64,000 nt of DNA from Vanilla planifolia (Eukaryota > Streptophyta > Magnoliopsida > Asparagales > Orchidaceae): assembly GCA_023846275.1 (NCBI GenBank), contig JAIUJO010002340.1, forward strand, positions 182,989-246,988, in the 5' to 3' direction. The translations under genes were made by a program, and so were the position numbers. Below the pieces are notes generated by a model. That model was not told the DNA's origin, did not search any database, and saw only the letters and a list, made by a program, of their open reading frames with translations. Of this stretch, positions 13,501-25,488 are shown in pieces. How positions within the stretch are numbered: the first letter of the stretch is position 1; every line of letters starts with the position of its first letter.

Positions 13501-16500
13501 GCAGAGTAGAATAGAGTAGAGTAGAGCAGTATAGAGTAGAGCAGAGCAAAGATGAGTAGACTAGAACAGAGCATAATAAAGCAGAGAAGAGCAGAGTAGA
13601 GTTGAGCCATGTTAGGTTAGGCTAATCTTTGCAAGGCTAGACTAGAGTAGAGTAGAGCTAGGGAAGGATTGGCTAGGCTGGGCTATGTTAGTGTAGAGTA
13701 GAGTATGGTGGAGTAATGTAGAGCAGAGTAGAGCAGAGGTAGGTTATACTAGGCTAGGCTAAGCTAAGTTAGGCTTGGCAAGGCTAGAGTAGAGTAGAGT
13801 AGAGAAGAATCGAGCTTGGCTAAGTTAGGCTTGCAAGGGTAAGCTAGAGTACAATAGAGTAGAGTGGAGTAGAGTAGAGTAGAGCAGAGTAGAGTTTAAC
13901 AGACCAGAGTAGAGTAGAGTAGAGTAGAGCAAAGTAGAGCTACATTAGGCTAGGCTAGGTACGATTAAAGTAGTATAGAGTAGAGTGGAGTAGAGTATAG
14001 TATAGTATAGTAAAGCTATGTTATGCTAGGCTAGGCTAAGCAAGGCTTTGTTTGGCTAACTAGAGTTAAGTAGAGTACAATAGAGTTGAGCAATGTTAGG
14101 TTAGGCTAGGCTAGGCTAGGTCAAGCTAGGGTAGTGTAGAATAGAATAGAGCAGAGTAGAGCAAAGCAAAGTAGAGCAAAGTAGAGAGGAGTAGAGAAGA
14201 GCATAGTTAGGTTAGGGTTGGCTAGTGTGGAGTAGAGTAGAGTAGTGTAGAGTAAAGGTTGGTTATGCTAGCTAGGATAGAGTAGAGTAGAGTAGATTAG
14301 AGTAGAGTATAGTAGAGGATAGTTGAGTATGGTAGAACATAGTAGAGTATAGTAACATAGAGCTAGGTTAGGCTAGGCTAGGTTAAGCAAGGTTTGGCTA
14401 GGCTAGGCATTTGTAAGGTAGAGTAGAGTAGAGTAGTGTTTAGAAGAGTATAATAGAGTAGAGTACAGTATAGCTATGTTAGGTTAGGCCAGGCTAGGCT
14501 AGAGAAGAGTCGTGTAAAGTAGAGTAGAGTAGAGTAGAGCAAAGCAGTGTAGAGTAGAGAAGAGTAGAGCAAAAAAGTGTAGAGCAAATCTAGGTTAGGC
14601 TAGGCTGGGTTAGGCTCGGTTTGGCTAGGCTAAGCTAGGCTAAGGCTCTGTAAGGCTTGTGTATAGTAGAGTAGAGTATAGTAAAGCTAGGTTTGACAAG
14701 GTTGGGTTAAGCAAGTTAGGGTATAGTAGAGTAGAGTAGATTATAGTAGAGTAGAGTAAAGTATAGTAGAATAGAGCCAGGTTAGGTTCGACTAAGCCAG
14801 GCTAGGGTAAGCTAGGCTACGCTAGAGTGTAGTAGAGTAGAGAGGAGTAAAGTAGAGTAGAGTAGAGTAATGTAGAGTACAGTAGAGTAGAGGTAGGTTA
14901 AGCTAAGCTAGGCTTGCTAGGGTGGACAAGGCAAGAGTAGAGTAGAGTAGAATGGAGCACAGATGAGTAAAGTAGAGTAAAGCAGAGCTAAGTTAAGCTA
15001 GGGTAGGCTAGGTTAGCCTAAGCTAGGATATGTTAAGTTAGGCTAGGCTAGGCTAGGTTAGAATAGGGTAGAATAGTGCAAAGTAGAGTAAAGTAGAGCA
15101 GAGTGGAGTACAGTATAGTAGAGCTAGGTTAGGTTAGGCTAAGCTAGGCCAGGCTAGCTAGAGTAGAGTAGAGTAGAGTATAGGCAAGTTAGGCTAAGCT
15201 AGGCTAGCTAGAATATAAAGCAGAGGAGAGCAGAGTGGAGTAGAGTGGAGCAGAGTGGAGAAGAGAAGAGCAGAGTAGAGTAGAGCAAAGAAGAGCAGAG
15301 TTGGGTCGAGCAAAGCAGAGCAGAGCTAGCTTAGGCTAGGCATAGCTAGGCTAGAAAAGGCTAGGCTAGTGTATAGTATAGAAGAGTAGAGTATAATAGA
15401 GCTTGGTTTGGCTAAGGTAGGCTAGGTTATAGTTGATTAGAGTATAATAGAGTAGAGTAGAGTGGGGTAGAGTAGAGTAGAGTAGAGTACAGCTAGGCTA
15501 GGCTAGGGAAGTCTAGGCTAGGGTAGCCTATGGTAGGCTAGGCTAGGCAAAGCTAGGCAAGAGTAGAGTAGAGTAGTATGGAGCTTGGTTAGGCTAGGTT
15601 ATGCTAAAGTAGAGTAGAGAAGAGTAGGGTAAAGTAGAGTTGAAAATAGTAGAGTAGAGTATAGTAAAGTAAATTAGAGTAGATAAGAGTAGAGTGGAGA
15701 ATAGTAGAGTAGAGTAGAGTAGAATATAGGAGAGGAGAGGAGAAGACAACAGAGTAGTGTAGAGTAAAGCATAGTAGAAAAGTAGAGTAGAGTAGAGTAT
15801 AGCAAAATAGAGTGAGCAAAATAGAGTAGCACAGAGGAAAGTTGAGTAGAGCAGAGCAGAGTAGAGCTGAGTAAGGTTTGGCAAGCCTTGGATAGGGTAG
15901 ATTAGAGTAGAGCAGAGTAAAGTAGAGTAATGTAGAGTAAAGTAGAATAAAGCTTGGTTAGGCTAGGTTAGAGTAGAGTAGAGAAGAGTAGAGTGGAGTA
16001 TAGTAGAGTATAAAAGAGTAGAGGAGAGTAGAGTTGAGCTAGGTTAGGCAAGGCCAGGCTATGCTAGGATGGGACATGTTAGGCAAGGCTAGGCTAGAGT
16101 AGAGTAGTGTAGAGCTTGGTTAGGCAATGCTGGGCTAGAGTAGAGTAGAGTAGAGTAGAGTAGAGAAGGGTAGACTAGAGTTGAGTAAAGTGGAGAAGAG
16201 TAGAGCATTGTAGACCAGAGAAGAGCAGTACAAAGCAGAGTAGAGTGGAATAGAATAGAGGAGAGCAGAGTAGGTTAGAGAGAGTAAAGTAGAGTAGAGC
16301 TAGTTTAGGTTAAGTTAGGATAAGTTAGGCTAGGTTATTATAGTGTAGAGCAGAATAGAGTTGAGTAAAGATAGAATAATGTAGAGGAGAATAGAGTAGA
16401 GTAGAGTAGAGTATAGTATAATAGAGTTGAGTAGAGTAGAGCTACGTTAGGCTAGGTAGGTTAGGTTATGGTAGGTTAGGCTAGGCTAGAGTAGAGTAGA

Positions 16501-19500
16501 GTAGAGCAGAGCTAGTCTAAGTTAGGCTAAGCTAGAGTATATTAGAGTAGAGAAGAATAGAGCAGAGTAGAGCAAAGCAATGCATAGTAAAGAAAAGTAG
16601 TGTAGAGATTAGTGGAGCAGAGCTGAGTAGAGTAGAGTAGAGCTAGATTAAGCTAGGATTGGAAAGGCTAGGGTATAGTAGATTAGAGTAGAGTTAGGTT
16701 AGGCTAGGCTACGCTTGGCTAAGTTAGGCTAGGCTAGGCTATGATAGTCAAGGCTAAGCTTGAGTAGAGTAGAGTAGAGTAGAGTAGAGTAGAGTAGAGT
16801 AGATTAGAGCAAGGTTAGGTAGGGCTAGGATAGGTTATGCAAGAGTAAAATAGAGTAGAGTAGAGTAAAGTAGAGCAGAGCAGAGCATAGAAACAAAAAA
16901 TAGAGCAGAGCAGAGCAGAGTATATTAGAGTAGAGTAGAGTGGAGTAGTGAATAAAAGAGCAAAGCATAATAGAGTATAGTACAACAGAGAAGAGTAGAG
17001 CATGGTAGAGCTGAGAAAAGTATAGTAGGGCAGAGCAGAGTAGAGTAGAGTAGAGCTTAGCTAGGTTAGGCATGGCTAGGCTAAGCTAGGATAGGAAAAA
17101 GTAGAGTAGAGTAATGTAGAGTAGAGTAGAGTAAAGTAGAGTAGAGCAAGGTTAGGTTAGGCAAGGCTAGGTTAGGCTAGGCTAGGCTAGAGTAGAGAAG
17201 AATTGACTAGAGTATATTAGAGTATTGTAAAGTAGAGCTAAGTTAGGTTAGGTTAGGCAAGGCTATCCTAAGATATGCTATGTTAGGTTAGGCTAGGATG
17301 GAGTAGAGTCGAGCTTGGTTTGGCTAGGCTAGGCTATAGTAGAGTAGAGTAGAGTATAGAAGAGTCAAGTAGAGTAGAGTAGAGTAGAGCATAGAAGAGT
17401 AGAGTAGAGAAGTACAGAGTTGAGCAGAGAAAAGTAGAATTGAATATTGTAGAGTAGAGAGAGTTTAGTAGGGTTGAGCTAGTTTTGGCTAACCTAGCCA
17501 AGGTTAGCTAGGATAGGTTATAGTAGAGTAGAGTATATCAAAGTAAGTAGAGAAGTATAGAGTGAAATAGTGTAGAGAGTAGAGTGGATTGGAGTAGAAT
17601 AACATAGAGTATAATATTATGGTGTAGAGTAGAGTAGAGTAGAGCTACATTCAGTTTGGTTAGGCTAGGTTAGGCCAAGCTAGAGTAGAGTAGAGTAGAT
17701 TAGAGTAGGATAGAGTAGAGCAGAGCATAGTAGAGCAAAGCAAAGAAGAGTAGAGCTAAGTAGAGCATATTAGAGCATGACAGAGTATAGCAAAGCAGAG
17801 CAGAGTAAAGAAAAGCAAGGTTAAGCTGGGCTAAGCTAGGCTAGGTTAGAGTATAGTTGAGTCGAGTAGAGTAGAGTACAGCTAGGTTAGGTTAGCCTAG
17901 GCTTTGCTAGGTTAGGCTAGGTAAGGCAAGAATTGTCTAGGCTAAGCTAGAGTAGAGTAGAATAGAGCAAGAGTAAAGTAGAGTAAATTAGTGTGAGGTT
18001 ATGCTAAGCTAGGAAAGGCTATGTGAGAGTATAATAGAGCAGAGTATAGTATAATAGAGAAGAGTAGAGCATAGCATAGTAGAGAAATGTAGAGTAGAGT
18101 AGAGCATACTAAAGTAGAAAAGAGTAGAGTAGAGAAAAGTATAGAAGAGCAGAGCTAGGTTAGGCAAAGCTATGCTTGGCTAGGCTCGATAAGGCTAAGC
18201 AAGGCTAGGCAAGGCTAAAGTAGAGCAAAGTAGTGTAGAGCTAGTTTAGGCTTGGCTAGGCTAGGTTATAGTAAGGTAGAGTAGAGTATAGTATAGTATA
18301 GTAGAGTAGAGTAGAGTATTGTAGAGTAGAGTAGAGTAGAGCAAGGTTTGGTTTGGCTAGGCTAGGCTATGTTAAGCTAGGCAAGGCTAGGCTAGGCTAG
18401 GCTAAAGTAGAGTAAAGTACAATTGAGTAGAGTAATGTAGAGTAGAGTTGAGTAGAGTAGAGTAGAGTAGAGTAGAGTAGAGTAGAGTAGAGTGGAGTGG
18501 AGCAGAGTAGAACATAATAGAGTCGAGAAGAGCAAAGCAGAGAAAAGTAAAGCAGGATAGAGTAGAATAAAGCATAGTAGAGTAGAGCAGAGTAAAGCAG
18601 AGTAGAGTAGAGCTAGGTTAATTTAAGCTAGGCATGACAACACAAGCTTAGAGTAGAATAGAGTAGAGTAAAGTAGAGTAAAGTAGTGTATATTATACTA
18701 TAGTAGAGTATAATAGAGTAGAGCTATATTCGATTAGGCTAGGCAAGGCAAGGTTTGGCTAAGCTAGAGTAGAGTAGATTAAAGCAAGGTTAGGTTAGGC
18801 TAGGCTAAGCTAGAGTAGAATAGAACAGAGTAGAGCATAATAGAGTAGAGTAGAGTAGAGTAAAGCTAGGTTAGGTTAGGCTAGAGTGGAGAAGAGTAAA
18901 GTAGAGCAGAGTAGAGCTAGGTTAGGCTAGGTGAGGTTACAATCGAGTGGAGTAGAGTAGAGTAGAATTGAGTATAAAAGAATTTAGTATAGTCAAGTAT
19001 AGTAGAGTAGAGTAGAGCTAAGTTAGGTTGGTTTCTACTAGGCTAGGTTAGGCTATGTTTGGCTAGGCTAAGCATGAGTAAAGAAGAGTAGAATAAAGCA
19101 TAGTAGAGTAGAGCAAAGTAGAGTAGATTAGATTAGAGGAAGGTTAGGCTATCTATGCTATGCTAGAGTAGAGTAGTTTGGAGTGGAGTAGAGTAGAGTA
19201 GAGCAGAGTAGAGAAGAGCATAATAGAGCAGAGTCTAGTAGAGCAAAGTTAGGCTAAGCTAGAGTAGAGTAGAGTAGAGTTGAGTAGAGTGAGTAGAGTA
19301 CAGTAGAGTGGAGTGGAGTAGATTAGAGTAAGGTTATATTAGGCTAGGCTTGGCTAGAGAAGAGTATAGTAGAGTAGAGTAGAGTAGAGCTGAGCTGAGC
19401 TGAGTAAAACAGATTGGATTAGAGCAAAAACAAGTAGAGCAGAGTAGAGTAGGCCTTGGCTAAGCGGTGCTAGGCTAGGTTAGGCTTGGTTAGGTGAGGC

Positions 19501-19813
19501 TAGGATTGAGTAGAGTAGAGTATAGTACAGTAAAGTAGAGTAGAGGAGAGTAGAGTAGGATATTATTGAGTAGAGCATAGTAGAACACAACAAAGTTGAG
19601 CTGAGCAGAGCAGAGTATAGCAGAGCAGAGCAACCTAGAGTAGAGCAAAGTAGTGTATAGGAGAGGAGCACAGTAAAGAGCATAGCAAAGCATAGTAGGG
19701 AATGACAGAGCTGAGCTATGTAGAGCTAGGATATGCTAAGCTAGGCTAGAAAAGGCTAGGCAATACTAGGCTGGAGTAGCGTAGAGTAGAATATAGTAGA
19801 GTAGAATAGAGTG

Positions 19814-19869
19814 GAGTAGAGTAGAGTAGAGTAGAGTAGAGTAGAGTAGAGTAGAGTAGAGTAGAGTAG
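19814..19869 (+). repeat. Longest uninterrupted TAGAG run noticed
   Basis: About eleven consecutive perfect TAGAG units, bounded by gagtgg on the left and gattag on the right. Most A blocks carry a substitution every few units. Other long clean runs are near 16,762-16,803, 18,450-18,492, 57,426-57,468 and, inverted, 59,437-59,472. Clean runs point to recent slippage expansion. Confidence 0.9.
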
Positions 19870-20312
19870 ATTAGAGCTAGGTTAGGCTAGGCTAGGCAAG
19901 ATTAGAGTACAACAGAATAGAGTAGAGCAGTGTAGAGTAGATTAGAGTTGAGTTGAGTATAGTAAAGTAGAGTATTATAGAGTAGAATAAAGTAGAGTAG
20001 TGCTAAAATAATCGAAGCTTGGCTAGGTTAAAGTAGAGTAGAAAAGTGCTTAGTTAGGCTTGGCTTGGCTAGGGTAGAGTAGAGTAGAGAAGAGTAGCAT
20101 AGGGTAGACTGTAGCTCGATTAGACCAGCTTAGGTTAAGCTAGGCTAGATAGAGTAGAGTAGAAAAGAGTGAGAAGAGTAGAGCAAAGTAGAGCTGAGCA
20201 TAGAATAGTAGAGTAAAGCAGAGTAGAGCAGAGTAGAGTGGAGTAGAGCAGAGTGAAGCTTAGGTAGGTTAAGCAAGGTTAGGTTAGAGTAGAGTATAGT
20301 AGAATAGAGTAG
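19860..20312 (+). repeat. Tandem duplication of about 450 bp, copy 1
   Basis: Markers shared in order with the next 460 bases: agattagagc (about 19,869 and 20,321), tattatagagtagaataaag (19,973 and 20,421), gtgctaaa followed by atcgaag or gtcgaag (about 20,000 and 20,450), gctcgattagaccagcttag or its near copy (20,114 and 20,557), and aagcaaggttagg or its near copy (20,271 and 20,739). The offset is 443-468, with the drift in steps close to 5 bp. Confidence 0.93.
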
Positions 20313-20775
20313 AGTAGAGTAGATTAGAGCAAGGTTAGGCAAGACTAGATGAGATTAGAGTGTAATAGAGTAGAGTAGAGTAGAGTTGATTAGAGTTGAG
20401 TTGAGTGTAGTAGAGTAGAGTATTATAGAGTAGAATAAAGTAGAGTAGTGCTAAATTAGTCGAAGATAGGCTAGGTTAGAGTAGAGTAGAGTAGAAAAGA
20501 GCTTAGTTAGGCTTGGCTTGGCTAGAGTAGAGAAGAATAGTGTAGGTTAGACTACTGCTCGATTAGTCCAGCTTAGGCTAAGCTAGCAAGGATAAAGTAG
20601 AGTAGAATAGAGTGAGAAGAGCAGAGCAAAGTAGAGCAAAGCATAGCTGAACATAGAACAGTAGAGTAAAGTAAAGTAGAGTAGAGAAAAGTTGAGTAGA
20701 GTGGAGCAGAGTAGAGGAGAGTAAAGCTTGGGTAGGCTAAGCAAGGCTAGGTTAGAGTAGAGTGGAGTAGAGTAA
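20313..20775 (+). repeat. Tandem duplication of about 450 bp, copy 2
   Basis: Second copy of 19,860-20,312. Rare words in the same order include gagttgagttgagt, tattatagag, gtcgaag, gctcgattag, gagtgagaagag and aagcaagg. Substitutions separate the copies, so the event is not very recent. No third copy follows. Confidence 0.93.
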
Positions 20776-21063
20776 AGTAGAGTGGAAGAGGAGAATAGAG
20801 TATAATAGAGTAGAGCAAAGTAGAGTAGAGCTTGGTTAGGCTAGGCTAGGCTTGGTGAGGCTAGATAGAGTAGAGTAGATTATTATAGAGCTAGGTTAGG
20901 TTAGGATAGGCTTGGCTCGAGATGGCTAAAGTAAAAAAGAGTAAAGCATAGCAGAGGAGAGGAAAATAGAGAAGAGTAGAGTAGAGCTAGGTTAGGCTAA
21001 GTGAGGTTAGGCTAGGAAAGGCAAAGGTATGCTAGGCTAGGCTAGAGTTGAGTATAGTTGAGC

Positions 21064-21179
21064 AGAGTAGAGTAGAGTAGAGGTAAGTTAGGTTAGCATA
21101 GACAAGGTTAGACTAGAGTAGAGTAGAGTAGAGGTAAGTTAGGTTAGCATAGACAAGGTTAGACTAGAGTAGAGTAGAG
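21064..21179 (+). repeat. Perfect 51-bp tandem duplication
   Basis: Every base from 21,064 to 21,128 equals the base 51 positions further on (21,115-21,179). The duplicated unit includes the rare B-block segment ggtaagttaggttagcat. Mismatches begin immediately outside (21,063 C against 21,114 T; 21,129 T against 21,180 A). In a satellite whose neighbouring units differ every few bases, a perfect 51-bp repeat indicates a young duplication. Confidence 0.96.
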
Positions 21180-24100
21180 AAGGGTTTTGTAGAGTAGAAT
21201 AGTTCTCGGTATGGCTAGGCTAGAGTAAAGTAGAGTGGAGTAGAGCATAGTAGAGCCAAGCAAAGTAAAGCTGAGTAGAGTAGAGAATAATACGGTAGAG
21301 TAGAGCAGAAAAGAGCAAAGTAGAGCAGAGTATAATAGAGTAGAGTAGAGCTTGGCTAGGTTAAGCTAGGTTAGGTTGGGCTAGGTTAGAGTAGAGTAGA
21401 GGAGAATAGATTATAATATAATAGAGTAGAGTAAAGCCATGTTATACTAGGCTAGGCTAAGCTAGGCCAAGCAAGGAGAGGCTAAAAAGAGCAGGGTAGA
21501 TTAGAGTAGAGCTACGTTAGCTTAGGCTAGGCTAGGCTCGTCGTGGCTAAAGTAGAGAAGAGTACAGTAGAGCCTAATAGATTAGAGTAGACAAAAGTTG
21601 AGTAGAGCAAAGTTAGGTTAAGCTAGGTCAGGCTAGGCGAGGCAAGGCTAGGTTAGGCTAGGAGAGAGTCGAGTATAGTAGAGCAGAGTAGAGTACAATA
21701 AAGCTAGGTTAGGTTAGGCTAGGCTAGAGTAGAGTAGAGTAGTGTAGAGACGAGTGGAATAGAGCAGAGCAGAATAGAGCAGAGAAGACCAGAGCAGTGA
21801 AGAGCAGAGCAGAGCTTGGTTAGGCAAGGTTAGCCTAGGCTAGACAAAGCAAGGCTAAGCTAGACTAGAGTAGCATAGAGCAGAGTAAAGTAGAGTAGTG
21901 CAAAGTATTGTAGAGTTGAGTAGAGTAGAGCAGACTAAAGCAAGGTTAGGCTAAGTTAGGCTAGGCTAAGATAGTAGAGGAAAGGAGAGCATAGTATAGC
22001 AGAGTAAGATAGAGAACAATAGAGTAGAGTCGAGCAGAGCAGAGTAGAGTAGAGTAGAGTAGAGCCAAGCAGAGCAAAGTAGAGCAAAGTAGGGTAGAGT
22101 AGGGCAAGGTTAGGCTAAGCTATGCTATGTTAAGTTAGAGTAGAGTAAAGTAGAGTCGAGTAAAGTAGACTAGAGTATAGAAGAGTAGAATAGAGTAGAG
22201 TAGAGCTTGGTTAGGTTAAGTTAAGCTAGTCTAAGTTTGGCTAAAGTGGTGTAAATTTGTGTAGATTAGAGCAAAGCAGAGTATAGAAGAGTATAACAAA
22301 GCAGAGTAGAGTAGTGCTAGGTTAGGCTAGGCTAGGTTCGACTAGGCTAGGCTAGGTTAGGCAAGGCTTGAGTCAAGTAGTGTAGAGTAGAGTAGAGCAG
22401 AGTAGAGCTAGGTTCAGTTAGGCTAGGCGAAGCAAGGCTTGGCTAAAAGAGAGTAGAGTAATGTAGTGTAGAATAAAGTAAAGCAGAGTAGAGCAGAGCA
22501 GAGTAGGGTAGAGCATAGCAGAGTAGAGTAGAGTAGAGTATTTTATAGCAGAGTAGAATATAGCCGAGTAGAGTAGAGCAGAGCTAAGTTAGGCTAGGGT
22601 AAGAAAGAGTAGAGTAGAGTAGAGTGGATACAGTAAGTAGAGTAGAGTAGAGTAAAGCTTTGCTAGGATATGCTATGTTGGGCTAGCAAAAAGTAGTTAG
22701 AGTATTATATGGCAGAGTAGACTAGAGTTGAGTTGAGTATAGCTAAGCAGAGTATAGTAGAGCAGAGAAGAATAGAACAGAGCAGAGAAGAGAAGAGCAA
22801 AATAGAGAAGAGTAGAGTCGAGTATAGAAAAGTAAAGCAGAGTAGAATAAAGCAGAGTAGAGTAGAGTAGGGTTCAGCTAGGCTAAGCTAATCTTGAGGA
22901 GTATATTAGAGTAGAGCTAGGAAAAGCTAGGCCAGGCTAGGCTATGTTATAGTAGAGTAGAGTAGAGCTAGGTTAGGTTAGGCTAGGCTAGGCTAAGCTT
23001 TGCTAAAGGATAGTAGAGAAGAGCAGAGCAGAACTGAGTAGAGTAGAGCAAGGTAGAGCATAATAGAGTAAAGTATAGTAGAGCTTTGCAGAGTAGAGCA
23101 GAGTAAAGTAGAGCGAAGCAGAGCAGTGCTAGGTTAGGCTAGGCTTGCTAGGCATGGTTAGGCTTGGCTAGAGTCGAGTAGAGTGTAGTAGAGTGGAGTA
23201 GAGAAGAGCTAAGTCAGGTAAATGAGGCTAGGTTAAAGTAGAAAATAGTAGAGTATAATACAATAGAGAAGAATAGAGCTAGGTTTTGCTTAGCTAAGGT
23301 AAGATAAGCTAGCATGCCTAGGCTAGGCTAGAGTAGAGTAGAGCAAAGCAAAGTAGAGAAGAATAGAGTAGAGAAGAGTAGAGCAGAGCAAGGTTAGGTT
23401 ATGGTAGAGTACAGTAAAGTAGGGTAGAGCTTTGTTAGGCTAGAAAAAGCAAGATTAGGCAAAACTAGGTTAGAGTATAGCATAGTAGACCAGAGTAGAG
23501 TAGAACAAAGCAAAGCAGAGTAGTATAGGGTAGTCCAGAGCAGAACAAAGTAGAGCAGAGCGAAGAAAATTAGAGTAGAGCTACATTTGGGTAGGCCAAC
23601 TCAGGCAAGGCTAGGCTAAAGTGAAGTAGAGCAAAGCAAAGTTAGGCTAGGCAAGGTTAGAGTAGAGTAGAGTAGAGTAGTGTAAAGTAGAGTAGGGCTG
23701 AGGTAAGTTAGGTTAAGCTAGCCTTGGTTAGGCTTGGCAAGAGTGGAGTAAAAGAATTGAGTAGAATAGAGTAGAGCAGAGTAGCGCTAGTTTAGATGCA
23801 TAGTAGAGCAGATAAGAGTAGGGTAGAGCATAGTAGAGTAGAGCTAGGCTAGGTTAAGTTAGGCTTGGCTAAAGTAGAGTAGAGAAGAGAAGAGTAGAGT
23901 AGAATAGACTATAACTAAGTTATGCTTGGCTAGGCTAGGGTAAACTATGTAAGAGTGGACTAGAGTATAGTAGAGTAGAGTAGAGCTGCATAGAGTAGAG
24001 CAGAGTGGAGCAGAATAAAAAATTGTAGAGCAGAGTAGATTAGAGCAGAGCAGAGTAGAATAGAGAATAATAAAGCTAGGATAGGCTAGGCTAAGCTAAG

Positions 24101-24218
24101 ACAAGCAAGGCTAGGCTAAAGTAGAGTAGATTAGAGTGAAGTAGAGCAGAGTATAGTAGAGTAGATTAGAGTAGAGTAAAGTAGAGCTGAGCTAGGTTAG
24201 TTTAGGCTAGGCTAGGCC

Positions 24219-24260
24219 AAGATAATCTAGTCTAAGGTATTCTATAGTCGTAGAATAAAG
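24219..24260. other. Irregular patch within a B-to-A transition
   Basis: The words gataatctagtctaaggtat and tctatagtcgtag run past the end of a B block with irregular spacing of TAG. It resembles a heavily mutated B block. No other identity is visible. Confidence 0.45.
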
Positions 24261-25465
24261 TAGAGTTGAGCTAGAGTAAGCTAGGCAAAGTTAGGCTAGG
24301 CTTGATAAGAGTAGTGTTGAGTGGAGTAGAGTAGAGAAGATCATAGGAGAGAAGAGTAGAGCAAAATAGAGTAGAGTAGAGTAGAGTTGAGAAAAGCAAA
24401 GCACAATCAAGCAAAGCATTGCAGAGCAAAGCAGAGTAAAGCAGAGAAGAGTAGGGGATAATAGAGCAGAGTAGAGAAGAGAAAAATAGAGCAAAGCAGA
24501 GTAGAGTATAGCAATGTAGAGTGGAGTAGAGTAGAGCTAGGTTAAGCTAAGCTGGGGTAAAGTGGAGTCGATTAGAGTAGAGTAATATAGAGTAAAGTAT
24601 AGTAGAGCTAGGTTAGGCTAGCATAGGCTAGGCTAGGCTAGAGTAGAGTAGAGTAGAGCTAGTTTAAGCTAACTTAGGCTAAAGTAGGTTAGAGTAATGT
24701 AGAATAGAGTAGAGTAGACTAAAGTGAAGTATAATAGGGTAGAGAAGAGAAAATCTTAGCAAAACAGAGCAGAGCAAAGCAAAGTAGAGTCAGGTAGAGC
24801 AGAACAAAGTAGAGTAGAATAGAGTAGAGTAGAGCAGAGCAGAGCAAAGCTAGGTTAAGTAAGGTTAGGCTTGGTTAAGCTAAGATAGGCTATGCTAGAG
24901 TAGAATAGAGTAAAGTAAAGCAGAGTAGAGATAAATAAAGTAGATTAGAGTATAATAGAGTTGTGCTAAGTTAGGTCAGGCTAAGTTAGGCTTGGCTTGG
25001 CTAGAATAAGCTAAGCTAGGCTATGCTATGCTAGAGTAAAAGAATAGAGTACGGTAGAGTTAGGATTGGCTAGGCAAGATAAGGCTAGAATAGGCTAGAG
25101 TAGAGTAGAATAGAGTAAATCATAAAAGAGTAGAGAAGAGCAGAATAGAGTAGAACAGAGTAGAGCAGAGCAGAGAAAAGTGTTGGATTGTGGAGCAAAG
25201 TAGAGAAGAGTAGAGTAAAGCAGAGCAAAGAAGAGCAAAGCTTTGTGAGGCTAGGCTAAGCAAGAGTAGAGCAGTGTAAAGTAGAGAAGAGTGGAGTAAA
25301 GTAGTGTAGAGTTAGGTTAGGGAAGCCTCAACTAGGCTAAGCAAGGTTGGAGTATAGTAGAGTTGAGTAGAGCAAAGTAAAGTAGAGTAGAGTAGAGTAA
25401 AGTAGATTAGAGCAAAGCAAGGCAAAATAGAGCAAAGTAGAGAAGGGTAGAGTAGAGTGGAGCAT

Positions 25466-25488
25466 AGTTAACTAGTGAAAATTAAAGT
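25466..25488. other. Irregular patch, TTAACTAGTGAAAATTAA word
   Basis: A short stretch in the middle of an A block reads gttaactagtgaaaattaaa. It contains ACTAGT and an A-rich run and fits neither unit. Confidence 0.5.
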
